From the NCBI GenBank assembly GCA_964012875.1, contig CAXGUU010000021.1, positions 1-20,158 of the forward strand: a stretch of DNA of 20,158 bases, in the 5' to 3' direction. Positions within the stretch are counted from its first letter, which is position 1. Each line of letters starts with the position of its first letter. Origin of the DNA: CAXGUU01 sp964012875. Its GTDB lineage: Bacteria; Pseudomonadota; Gammaproteobacteria; Ga0077536. Below, in pieces: positions 7,784 through 15,417 of the stretch. A model generated the notes under the pieces. That model worked only from the letters and a program-made list of their open reading frames with translations, searched no databases and had not been told where the DNA came from. A program made the position numbers and the translations under genes.

Positions 7784-8584
7784 ATGGTGTCCTTGCTTGC
7801 GGCGACAGGACTGCCACAGTACCCTGCCCGCGCCATGTCAAGCGCCGAACGACACGTCCCGACCGCCACGCGGATTCAGCCAAATTTAGAAACGCTCGAT
7901 ATCGCGAGACTCAAATCGACGTTCGCCCGGCAGAATGAATTCATCGCCATCGATGATTGTTTCTCCGCTGACGCCATCGCGCCCTTGCTTGATTGTCTGC
8001 CGTCACTTGAGCCGCGCGTGCATCGAAATTTCATTCCGCGCCACAAAAAAGGAGGCAGCATCTCGCGCTTCGATCTTGATCGATACGCGCCAACCTTCGC
8101 CGAGCTATATCGAAGTGAGGGGCTTAGCGAGCTGCTGTGTGCGCTGTGTAATCGCTCACTCAAGCCGTGTCCGGATGATGACCCGCACACTTACGCCCTG
8201 TATTACTACACCGAAGCGGGCGACCATATTGGCTATCATTACGATACGTCGTACTACAAGGGCGCGCGCTATACAGTGCTCATCGGCCTCGTCGACGAAT
8301 CGAGCTGCAAACTCGAATACGAGCTCTTCCGTGACGATCCCGAACGCGCCCAACTCGGGACGACGTCGCTTAAACCCGGGACCCTGGTCTTTTTCAACGG
8401 CGACAAGTTGTGGCATCGGGTCACGCCGTGTGGGGAGAATGAGCGCCGCATTGCGCTCACGCTGGAATTCGTAACCAGTCACGAAATGAACCCGCTGCTG
8501 CGCTTTGTCTCGAACATGAAAGACTCCATCGCCTATTTCGGGTTCCGGCAGGTCTTCGCCAAGCCAAACACGCCTCGCGAATAA
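7784..8584 (+). CDS. Fe(II)/2-oxoglutarate-dependent oxygenase, prolyl-4-hydroxylase-like
   Basis: This 266-residue protein has the jelly-roll dioxygenase pattern. YHYDTSYY carries H152 and D154, and the distal iron ligand is H211 in LWHRV. R221 or R222 in NERRIALTLEF sits about ten residues on, where 2-oxoglutarate is bound. YALYYYTEAGDHIGYH before the first His and LKPGTLVFFNGDKLWH before the second are typical of the P4Hc type. Such enzymes hydroxylate proteins, free amino acids or small molecules. The true start may be the ATG at 7835 (residue 18, MSSAERH), because the first 17 residues look unconserved; no good ribosome binding site supports either. The stop is 4 nt before the nucleotidyltransferase gene, so it belongs with the phosphonate block. 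A tailoring hydroxylation of a phosphonate or hopanoid is possible, but the substrate is unknown. Confidence 0.85.
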   Translation: MVSLLAATGLPQYPARAMSSAERHVPTATRIQPNLETLDIARLKSTFARQNEFIAIDDCFSADAIAPLLDCLPSLEPRVHRNFIPRHKKGGSISRFDLDRYAPTFAELYRSEGLSELLCALCNRSLKPCPDDDPHTYALYYYTEAGDHIGYHYDTSYYKGARYTVLIGLVDESSCKLEYELFRDDPERAQLGTTSLKPGTLVFFNGDKLWHRVTPCGENERRIALTLEFVTSHEMNPLLRFVSNMKDSIAYFGFRQVFAKPNTPRE

Positions 8585-8588
8585 GGAC

Positions 8589-9332
8589 GTGCACGCAATT
8601 ATCCTGGCGGCAGGTGTCGGCGATCGCATCAGCGCCGCTCATGCCGGTCCGAAATGCCTCCTTGAACTCGGCGATCGTTCGCTGCTTCAGCGGCACTTGC
8701 TAAATCTCGAATCACTCGGCGTCAGTGGCCTGACCCTGGTTCTTGGTTACCAGCCCGATGCCATTGTCGCCGCCGCCCGACGTTTTGGCGGCGTCCGCAC
8801 CATCGTCCATTTCAATCCGCTATACCGTCTGGGCTCAATCGTTAGCCTGTGGACCGCGCGGCAGGCACTTCTGTCGGGCGACGACGTCGTACTGATGGAC
8901 GCGGACGTTTTGTATCACAGCAAAATTCTTGAGCAGCTGGTACGGGCGCCGCGCGGCAACTACTTCCTGCTCGACGAAGACTTCGAACCAGGCGATGAAC
9001 CCGTCAAAATCTGCATCGACGGTGACCAGATCGTCGAATTTCGTAAACAACTGCCCGACGGCCTTGTTTATAATCGAATCGGTGAATCGGTCGGATTTTT
9101 CCGCTTTACGCCCGACTGCGCCAGGTCGCTCGCAACCCGGTCGGCGCGGTACGTAGCCGACGGGCGTCGCGAGCTGCCCCACGAGGAGCTGCTGCGCGAA
9201 ATCGCTTTAAGCTCGTCTCACAAAATTGACATAGTCAATGTGACCGGATTGCCTTGGGTCGAAATCGACTTTCCCGAAGACATTACACGTGCGGAGGACC
9301 AGATCCTACCGCTCCTGGAAAATAGCAGCTGA
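8589..9332 (+). CDS. free-standing nucleotidyltransferase (NTP_transferase family)
   Basis: This 247-residue enzyme should activate a phosphate or phosphonate with an NTP. The nucleotide-binding start is IILAAGVGDR (4-13), followed by GPKCLLEL (20-27) with the conserved Lys. NPLYRLGSIVSLW (76-88) resembles the choline/alcohol-phosphate cytidylyltransferase (LicC-like) branch. MDAD (103-106) and the late WVEIDFPEDI (223-232) give the likely metal-binding Asp residues. Candidate substrates are 2-aminoethylphosphonate (PntC-type activity giving CMP-AEP) or another phospho-alcohol. The GTG start at 8589 is forced by the N-terminal motif and by the preceding stop 4 nt upstream; AAGGA lies only 1 nt before it, which is unusually close. 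The pepM gene follows after 3 nt. A second nucleotidyltransferase is fused to that next protein, so the two may share or split substrates. Confidence 0.87.
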   Translation: MHAIILAAGVGDRISAAHAGPKCLLELGDRSLLQRHLLNLESLGVSGLTLVLGYQPDAIVAAARRFGGVRTIVHFNPLYRLGSIVSLWTARQALLSGDDVVLMDADVLYHSKILEQLVRAPRGNYFLLDEDFEPGDEPVKICIDGDQIVEFRKQLPDGLVYNRIGESVGFFRFTPDCARSLATRSARYVADGRRELPHEELLREIALSSSHKIDIVNVTGLPWVEIDFPEDITRAEDQILPLLENSS

Positions 9333-9335
9333 ACC

Positions 9336-10961
9336 ATGATCGCGAAAACCTCGCAGCTCCGCTCACTCTTACAGTCAGCTCAACTCGAATTTATTCTTGA
9401 AGCACACAACGGTCTGTCGGCCCGAATCGCCGAGGAGGCGGGTTTCAGGGGCATCTGGGCAAGCGGGCTTGCGCTTTCCGCCCAGTACGGCGTGCGCGAT
9501 AACAACGAAGCAAGCTGGACCCAAATCGTCGACATGGTCGAGTTCATGGCCGACGTCACGAGCGTTCCGATCCTGCTCGACGGCGACACCGGTTACGGCA
9601 ACTTCAACAACATGCGTCGCCTGGTGCGTAAGCTCGAGCAGCGAGGGATTGCCGGAGTCTGCATCGAAGACAAACTGTTTCCGAAGACCAATAGTTTTAT
9701 CGACGGTGACAAACAGGAACTCGCGGATATCGACGAATTTTGCGGCAAGATAGAGGCTGGTAAAGACTCACAAACTGATGACGACTTTTGCATCATCGCA
9801 CGCGTGGAGGCTTTCATCGCCGGCTGGGACACGAGCGAGGCGCTGAAACGGGCAGAGGCTTACCACCGCGCCGGCGCCGACGGCATTCTGATCCACAGCG
9901 CACTCTCGCGGCCCGATCAGATTCTCGAATTTGCCAACGAATGGGCGGGACGATCGCCGCTAGTCATTGTCCCCACCAAGTACTACAGCACGCCGACCGA
10001 TGTCTTCCGCAAGGCAAAAATCAGCCTGGTGATCTGGGCCAACCACATGCTGCGCAGCGCTGTTACTGCGATGCAGGATACAGCTACACGGATCTTTGAC
10101 AGTCAAACACTGATTGAAATCGAAGATGACATCGCCTCAGTAAAAGAGATTTTCCGGCTACAGGGGGCGGACGAACTAGCCGATGCTGAACGCCGCTACT
10201 TTTCTGGTACGCGCAGGGCACCGAGCGCAATTGTGCTCGCCGCCAGCCGTGGCGACGAGATGGCGCATCTCACCGACGACCGACCCAAGGTTATGCTGAA
10301 CGTGAACGGCAAGCCGCTCCTGCAACGCCTGATTGAACGCTGCCGCAAACAACACATAGAGCAAATTACGGTGGTTGCCGGCTACAAAGCCGATGCCATA
10401 GACCACAAGGGCGTTGAAATCATCGTCAACGAGAATTACGCCTCGACCAGCGAACTCGCATCGCTGGAATGCGCCCGAACCAGTTTTCGCGACGACATGG
10501 TCATCATGTACGGCGACCTGGTTTTTCGAGGCTACATACTGCGCGGACTGATGGAATCCGACCGAGAACTAACCGTGGTGGTGGACTCACAGTCCGACCG
10601 GGCCGCAGCCAGCGGTGCGCCCGACTTCGCATTTTGCTCAGCGGCTGATGACCGTGCCTTGTGGGGTCGCGACATTGTGCTGAATGCACTGGCGACCGCG
10701 GAGCAAAACGCGGGCATACAAGCTCATGGGCGATGGATAGGCATGCTGCGAGCGTATGGCGAGGGCCGGACGTGGCTTGAGCAAGCACTGGAAACGCTGA
10801 AACAAAGGGCCGATTTTGACCAGCTGGTCATGCGGGATTTGATCAACTATCTGGTGCACGAAGGTCGTACGATTCGCGTGATATACATCCACGGGCACTG
10901 GCTGGATGTCAATTCGCTGCAGGATTTGGAAAATGCCGGCAGCTTTACCTCGCAACACTAG
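9336..10961 (+). CDS. pepM: phosphoenolpyruvate mutase fused to a nucleotidyltransferase domain
   Basis: This 541-residue fusion starts phosphonate synthesis by turning phosphoenolpyruvate into phosphonopyruvate, forming the C-P bond. Residues 1 to about 290 are the isocitrate-lyase-like barrel. LLDGDTGYG (80-88) holds the metal-binding Asp residues. EDKLFPKTNS (111-120) matches the PEP mutase signature EDKx5NS, separating it from isocitrate lyases and other C-C lyases. From about residue 295 a second domain begins with AIVLAASRGDEM and PKVMLNVNGKPLL, then YGDLVF (near 391-396) and GHWLDVNSLQDLE near the end, as in nucleotidyltransferases. Its first loop reads LAASRG instead of the usual LAAGxG. 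PEP mutase fused to a 2-aminoethylphosphonate cytidylyltransferase (PntC-like) is a known arrangement in bacterial phosphonate clusters. So this domain is the prime candidate for making CMP-AEP. It lies 3 nt after the other nucleotidyltransferase and 11 nt before the decarboxylase gene. Confidence 0.93.
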   Translation: MIAKTSQLRSLLQSAQLEFILEAHNGLSARIAEEAGFRGIWASGLALSAQYGVRDNNEASWTQIVDMVEFMADVTSVPILLDGDTGYGNFNNMRRLVRKLEQRGIAGVCIEDKLFPKTNSFIDGDKQELADIDEFCGKIEAGKDSQTDDDFCIIARVEAFIAGWDTSEALKRAEAYHRAGADGILIHSALSRPDQILEFANEWAGRSPLVIVPTKYYSTPTDVFRKAKISLVIWANHMLRSAVTAMQDTATRIFDSQTLIEIEDDIASVKEIFRLQGADELADAERRYFSGTRRAPSAIVLAASRGDEMAHLTDDRPKVMLNVNGKPLLQRLIERCRKQHIEQITVVAGYKADAIDHKGVEIIVNENYASTSELASLECARTSFRDDMVIMYGDLVFRGYILRGLMESDRELTVVVDSQSDRAAASGAPDFAFCSAADDRALWGRDIVLNALATAEQNAGIQAHGRWIGMLRAYGEGRTWLEQALETLKQRADFDQLVMRDLINYLVHEGRTIRVIYIHGHWLDVNSLQDLENAGSFTSQH

Positions 10962-10972
10962 GGCCTGTTGGC

Positions 10973-12136
10973 ATGATTGAGGCACATCAATTCGTCGACG
11001 CTGCCAGGGAGCGCGGCTTTGACTGGTATGCCGGCGTTCCCTGTTCGTTCCTCACGCCGTTCATCAACTACGTCATCAGCGACCACAACCTGCATTATAT
11101 TTCTGCTGCCAACGAAGGCGATGCCGTAGCGCTTGCGACCGGGGCCGCCCTGGGTGGCAAACGCAGTGTCGCGATGATGCAGAACTCGGGGCTGGGAAAC
11201 GCGGTCAGCCCCCTGACTTCGCTCAGCCATACCTTCAGGATTCCGATATTGGTGATCTGTACGCACCGCGGCGCACCCGGGGTCAGTGACGAGCCGCAAC
11301 ACGAACTCATGGGGCAGATTACTGAGCAGATGTTCGCAACGATGCGGGTACCGACAACATCATTCCCCGGCGAAGCAACGGCGATCCCGACAGCTCTCGA
11401 TGCTGTCGAAGAGAGCTTTCAGGAGAATGCCCGCCCGCATGCACTCGTCATGAGTAAAGGGACTTGCGCACCGTTCGAATTGAAAGCTAAGCCACGCACA
11501 GGCCACCGCGATCAGGCTGCTGTCAGCGGGTCGGGACATTCGCTCGACCACGAAGGACGCGCGTCTCGAAATGCCGTACTTGAGCGCCTGGTGGCGAACA
11601 GCGACCCCGCGCGAGATGTTGTCATTGCCACCACCGGTTTTACCGGCCGCGAGTTGTACGCGCTCAATGATCGGCCGAATCACCTCTACATGGTTGGGTC
11701 GATGGGTTGCGCGTCATCCCTCGGGCTTGGCCTCGCGCTGGCCCGACCGGATTTGCGCATCATTGTCGTCGACGGCGATGGCGCCGGGCTCATGCGGCTG
11801 GGAAACTTCGCGACCGTTGGCCACTACAATCCAGGCAATCTTGTGCACCTGTTGCTCGACAACGAAGTGCATGACTCGACCGGCGGCCAGGGGACTGTGA
11901 CAGCGTCGACAGATTTTGCGGGGATTGCTGCCGCTTGTGGCTATGGCACTGTGACCAGAAGCGAGCGCCTGGAAGACATTGCAAACGCATTGAATGCGCC
12001 GGCCAGGAAAAATGCGGGCACGCATTTCATCCATTTCAAAACTGCTGCCGGGACCATCGATCCGCTGCCTAGACCGACGATTGCACCCGCGGACGTCGCG
12101 CGGCGTTTGATGCATCACATTGGGACCACGACGTGA
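10973..12136 (+). CDS. aepY: phosphonopyruvate decarboxylase
   Basis: This 387-residue thiamine-diphosphate enzyme removes CO2 from phosphonopyruvate to give phosphonoacetaldehyde, the step that pulls the unfavourable PEP mutase reaction forward. The N-terminal half has GVPCSFLTPFINYV (about 20-33) and ANEGDAVALATGAALGG with the Glu expected to activate the cofactor. The C-terminal half has the cofactor motif beginning DGDG (267-270) and ending at N297 in LLLDNEVHDSTGG. Length matches known phosphonopyruvate decarboxylases (about 375-390). Sulfopyruvate decarboxylase is a close relative, but the adjoining pepM and phnW genes settle the assignment. The stop overlaps the GTG start of phnW by 4 nt, implying coupled translation. 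Confidence 0.94.
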   Translation: MIEAHQFVDAARERGFDWYAGVPCSFLTPFINYVISDHNLHYISAANEGDAVALATGAALGGKRSVAMMQNSGLGNAVSPLTSLSHTFRIPILVICTHRGAPGVSDEPQHELMGQITEQMFATMRVPTTSFPGEATAIPTALDAVEESFQENARPHALVMSKGTCAPFELKAKPRTGHRDQAAVSGSGHSLDHEGRASRNAVLERLVANSDPARDVVIATTGFTGRELYALNDRPNHLYMVGSMGCASSLGLGLALARPDLRIIVVDGDGAGLMRLGNFATVGHYNPGNLVHLLLDNEVHDSTGGQGTVTASTDFAGIAAACGYGTVTRSERLEDIANALNAPARKNAGTHFIHFKTAAGTIDPLPRPTIAPADVARRLMHHIGTTT

Positions 12137-13218
12137 AAACGATACTCCTCAACCCCGGCCCTGTAACCCTTAGCCAACACGTTAGAGACGCGCTTAGCCG
12201 TCCTGACCTGTGCCACAGGGAAGAAGAGTTCGTATCGCTGCAACAAGGTTTGCGCGAAAAGCTGCTGCGGGTTTACGACCTGCATACCGATCGATGGGCC
12301 GCGATTCTACTGACCGGATCGGGTACGGCAGCCATTGAAGCGATGGTCTCCAGTTGTATTCCAGGCGGCGGTCGGCTTCTCAGCATCGAAAACGGTGTCT
12401 ACGGCGAACGTATGAGCAAGATCGCGCGCACGCATGGAATCGAGACTGAATCTCTGCACGCCGAATGGGGCAGCGCGATCGATCTTCCGGCACTGGAGCG
12501 TCGACTGGCAACGGACGCTGTCAGCCATGTCACCGTGGTTCACCATGAAACGACGACAGGTCGGTTGAATGGGCTGGCCGAACTGTTAGATATCTGCGCC
12601 GCCGCGAACGTTAAAGTGTTGCTCGACGGCGTGAGCAGTTTCGGAGCCGAAGCCATCGACTTCTCCCACCCTGCGTTGGAGGCGTGCGCAGCGACATCCA
12701 ATAAATGCCTTCACGGCGTACCTGGCACATCATTTGTCATTGCTGAACGCGAAACGATGCTGCGCCAAAGCGAACAACCACGTTCGGTCTATCTCGACCT
12801 GCGCGCCTACTTTTCGCAACAGGAAACCGGCGGCACCCCATTCACCCAGTCAGTTCAAACATTTTACGCGCTTGACGCCGCGCTCGATGAGTTCTTTGCA
12901 ACAGGCGGACTGCCTGCACGGCACCAGTTATTTTCCGAGCGCATGGCTGCAGTCAGACGAACCCTTGCGGGGCTCGGTATTGAAGGTTTGTTGCCGGCAA
13001 GGGATTCATCTTGTGTACTCAACGCGTTTGCGCTTCCGGCAAACACCAGCTACCAGAGTTTGCACGACGTCCTTAAAGCAGAAGGGTTCATTATCTACGC
13101 CGGACAGGGCAAGCTTGCCCAAACGCTTTTCCGGATTTCGATGATGGGGGAAATCACCTCGGCCGACGTAAAACGTCTGTGCGAAACACTCACCTCGGTC
13201 ATCGGCGGCGCGCCGTAA
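12133..13218 (+). CDS. phnW: 2-aminoethylphosphonate-pyruvate transaminase
   Basis: This 361-residue PLP enzyme of the class-V aminotransferase fold interconverts phosphonoacetaldehyde plus alanine with 2-aminoethylphosphonate plus pyruvate. The N-terminus LLNPGPVTLS is characteristic. HHETTTGRLN (about 137-146) lies near the cofactor. DGVSSFGAEAID contains the Asp that contacts the PLP ring nitrogen. K191 in SNKCLHGVPG is the Schiff-base lysine. PhnW also serves AEP breakdown, but here it follows PEP mutase and the decarboxylase, and no phosphonatase (phnX) or phosphonate uptake genes are present, so the biosynthetic direction is favoured. It uses a GTG start overlapping the decarboxylase stop. 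It is the last gene of the run and converges on dxs with only 28 nt between the stops. I see no hairpin terminator there. Confidence 0.94.
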   Translation: MKTILLNPGPVTLSQHVRDALSRPDLCHREEEFVSLQQGLREKLLRVYDLHTDRWAAILLTGSGTAAIEAMVSSCIPGGGRLLSIENGVYGERMSKIARTHGIETESLHAEWGSAIDLPALERRLATDAVSHVTVVHHETTTGRLNGLAELLDICAAANVKVLLDGVSSFGAEAIDFSHPALEACAATSNKCLHGVPGTSFVIAERETMLRQSEQPRSVYLDLRAYFSQQETGGTPFTQSVQTFYALDAALDEFFATGGLPARHQLFSERMAAVRRTLAGLGIEGLLPARDSSCVLNAFALPANTSYQSLHDVLKAEGFIIYAGQGKLAQTLFRISMMGEITSADVKRLCETLTSVIGGAP

Positions 13219-13246
13219 GCCAACCAACGACTGAAACGCGGTAATC

Positions 13247-15142
13247 TCAGGCGCGTTTGGCTTTCGGCTCAGCTCCGTCCAACAACTGCAGGCGACTAGC
13301 CACAAATCGCTCGAACGCCTCGGACGTTAATCCGGCATCACGCAGCATGTCGTCCCTTGAACCGTGCTGTACCAGCCGGTCCGGCAAGCCATAGTGGCAA
13401 ACACGGGCATCGACCCCGGCGGCGGCGAGACATTCACTGACTGCACTCCCGGCACCACCCGCGATCACATTCTCCTCGATCGTGACCACGAGTTCATGCG
13501 ACTGCACCATCTCGATTACGAGATCTTCATCCAGTGGTTTCACAAAACGCATATTGACGACCGTCGCATCAAGTGACTCGCCGACGACCCCGGCTATACT
13601 GACAACGGAACCGAACGCCAGGATCGCGATCCGTTTGCCCTGCCTGCGGACTTCTGCTTTACCGACTGGCAAGGCTGTCATCTCCTCGGCGATATCAACG
13701 CCGGGACCCGTGCCGCGCGGGTAACGCACCGACGACGGTGAGTCGAGCGAAAAGCCGGTATAAAGCATCTGGCGGCATTCATTTTCGTCCGCCGGAACCA
13801 TTACCGTCATGTTTGGCAAACAACGTAAAAAGGAAATATCGTAACTGCCGTTGTGGGTCGGGCCATCCGCGCCGACGAGGCCGGCACGATCAAGGGCGAA
13901 CAGGACCGGCAAATTCTGATTAGCGACATCGTGAATGACCTGGTCGTAACCACGCTGCAAAAACGTCGAATAGATGGCGACAACCGGTTTCAGACCATCG
14001 CAGGCCATGCCGGCGGCAACATTGACACTATGCTGCTCTGCGATCGCCACATCGAAATAACGATCAGGGTATTCCTTTTCGAATCGAACCAGGCCCGAAC
14101 CCTCACGCATCGCCGGCGTTATCGCGACCAGGCGGGAATCGCGCGCTGCCATGTCGCATACCCAGGTGCCAAAAATGTCGCTGTAGTTCGGCGCTTTTTT
14201 GGCGCCCGAGCTGACGATGCCGACAGCCGGGTCGAAGGGCGTCACGCCATGATATTTGACCGGGTCAGCTTCAGCCGGCGCATAGCCTTTGCCCTTCTGT
14301 GTAATGACGTGGAGGAACTGCGGCCCGGGCAATTCGCGAATGTTCTGCATCGTACTCAGAAGCGCGGGCAAATCGTGCCCGTCGATTGGACCGATGTAAT
14401 TGAAGCCAAACTCCTCAAACAGGGTGCCCGGTACAACCAGGCCCTTCATGTGCTCTTCTGCGCGCCGCGCGAGTTCCCACATTGGCGGCATTTGGGACAA
14501 TACCTTCTTGCTGCCCTCGCGAACTGTCGTATAGAGCTTGCCCGAAAGAATCTGCGCAAATCGATTAGACAGCGCGCCCACATTGGGTGATATCGACATA
14601 TTGTTGTCGTTGAGGATCACGAGCATGTCGCTGCCCAAATCGCCAGCGTGATTCAGCGCTTCAAAGGCGACACCTGCGGTCATGGCGCCGTCTCCAATCA
14701 CGGCAATCGCCCTGCGTCCCGAGCCCGTCAGCTTGCTCGCAATTGACATGCCAAGCGCGGCACTGATTGACGTACTCGAGTGTCCGACGCCGAAGGTGTC
14801 GTATTCACTTTCCTCGCGCTTCGGAAACGGCGCGAGTCCTTCCCACTTTCTGATGGTCTCCAGGCGACCTTTGCGCCCGGTGAGGATTTTGTGCGGATAG
14901 GCCTGATGACCGACATCCCAGACGATGCGGTCGTCGGGCGTATTGTAGAGATAATGCAGTGCAATCGTCAGTTCAACCGAGCCCAGGCCTGACGCAAAAT
15001 GCCCACCGCTGCTCGATACAGACGCCAGCAAAAATGCGCGCAGTTCGGCTGCCAGGGCGACCAGCTCCTTCTCCGGTAGTGCGCGCAAATCTGCGGGCGA
15101 ATCAATACCGTCGAGCAACGGGTACAGCTGGGTCTGGGACAT
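13247..15142 (-). CDS. dxs: 1-deoxy-D-xylulose-5-phosphate synthase
   Basis: This 631-residue thiamine-diphosphate enzyme condenses pyruvate with glyceraldehyde 3-phosphate, the entry step of the MEP isoprenoid pathway. Visible motifs are SSSGGHFASGLG (about 43-54) with the conserved His48, DVGHQAYPHKILTGR (76-90), the cofactor motif GDGAMTAG (150-157) ending in LNDNNMSIS, and the transketolase-like pyrimidine domain with VAIAEQHSVNVAAG. The ATG at 15142 is preferred over an in-frame TTG at 15151, because GGAG lies about 12 nt before the ATG but only 3 nt before the TTG. A dxs copy in a hopanoid cluster fits a role in feeding farnesyl diphosphate synthesis. It is transcribed opposite to its neighbours and shares a divergent control region with hpnH. 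Whether this is the organism's only dxs cannot be told here. Confidence 0.96.
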   Translation of the reverse strand: MSQTQLYPLLDGIDSPADLRALPEKELVALAAELRAFLLASVSSSGGHFASGLGSVELTIALHYLYNTPDDRIVWDVGHQAYPHKILTGRKGRLETIRKWEGLAPFPKREESEYDTFGVGHSSTSISAALGMSIASKLTGSGRRAIAVIGDGAMTAGVAFEALNHAGDLGSDMLVILNDNNMSISPNVGALSNRFAQILSGKLYTTVREGSKKVLSQMPPMWELARRAEEHMKGLVVPGTLFEEFGFNYIGPIDGHDLPALLSTMQNIRELPGPQFLHVITQKGKGYAPAEADPVKYHGVTPFDPAVGIVSSGAKKAPNYSDIFGTWVCDMAARDSRLVAITPAMREGSGLVRFEKEYPDRYFDVAIAEQHSVNVAAGMACDGLKPVVAIYSTFLQRGYDQVIHDVANQNLPVLFALDRAGLVGADGPTHNGSYDISFLRCLPNMTVMVPADENECRQMLYTGFSLDSPSSVRYPRGTGPGVDIAEEMTALPVGKAEVRRQGKRIAILAFGSVVSIAGVVGESLDATVVNMRFVKPLDEDLVIEMVQSHELVVTIEENVIAGGAGSAVSECLAAAGVDARVCHYGLPDRLVQHGSRDDMLRDAGLTSEAFERFVASRLQLLDGAEPKAKRA

Positions 15143-15186
15143 CGTGGGCAAAAACTCCGGAGAATCGGCAACGCGGCGGACCGTGG

Positions 15187-15215
15187 ATTATGAGCAGCGC
15201 TATGAGGGCTTGCAA
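15187..15215 (-). promoter_or_regulatory. candidate sigma70 promoter for dxs
   Basis: On the minus strand, TTGCAA (15215-15210) and CATAAT (15192-15187) are separated by exactly 17 nt. They match the -35 consensus at four of six bases and the -10 at five of six. Transcription would start near 15180, leaving a leader of about 38 nt before the ATG at 15142. This is the best promoter-like pair I found in the window. The remainder of the 275-nt gap shows no gene. It includes AT-rich sequence at 15386-15404 before hpnH, which could hold that gene's promoter, but I see no well-spaced -35/-10 pair there. Confidence 0.45.
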
Positions 15216-15217
15216 GC
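15208..15217. repeat. 10-bp perfect palindrome overlapping the dxs -35 candidate
   Basis: GCTTGCAAGC is its own reverse complement and covers the proposed -35 hexamer of dxs in the dxs/hpnH divergent region. A palindrome at this position could be a repressor or activator half-site pair. It is short enough to occur by chance. Confidence 0.3.
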
Positions 15218-15417
15218 AAACCCACGGCCAGTCGCAGTCTGTTGCCGCAACTTTACAGGACCAGAATCCACGCAGCGTCGGCGGCGAAATTCACCCCCCG
15301 TTCCGGTGCCAGACTGTACTTTGAACAGCGCTTAAAGTAAGGTTGCGCGCCATAGCGGTACCGCCCGCAATTGACTGAAACCCAATAATATTTCAACACT
15401 ATTGACAAGGTTTTAAC

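Noticed and set aside
7784..13218. phosphonate block as a recent horizontal insertion
   Set aside because: No transposase, integrase, tRNA, flanking repeats or change in base composition is seen around it, so transfer is not supported by this sequence alone.
13219..13246. terminator between converging phnW and dxs
   Set aside because: The 28 nt between the stops contain no stable inverted repeat or T-run.
13853..14590. 245-codon open frame on the plus strand
   Set aside because: It is antisense to dxs, a strongly supported gene, and shows no family motif.
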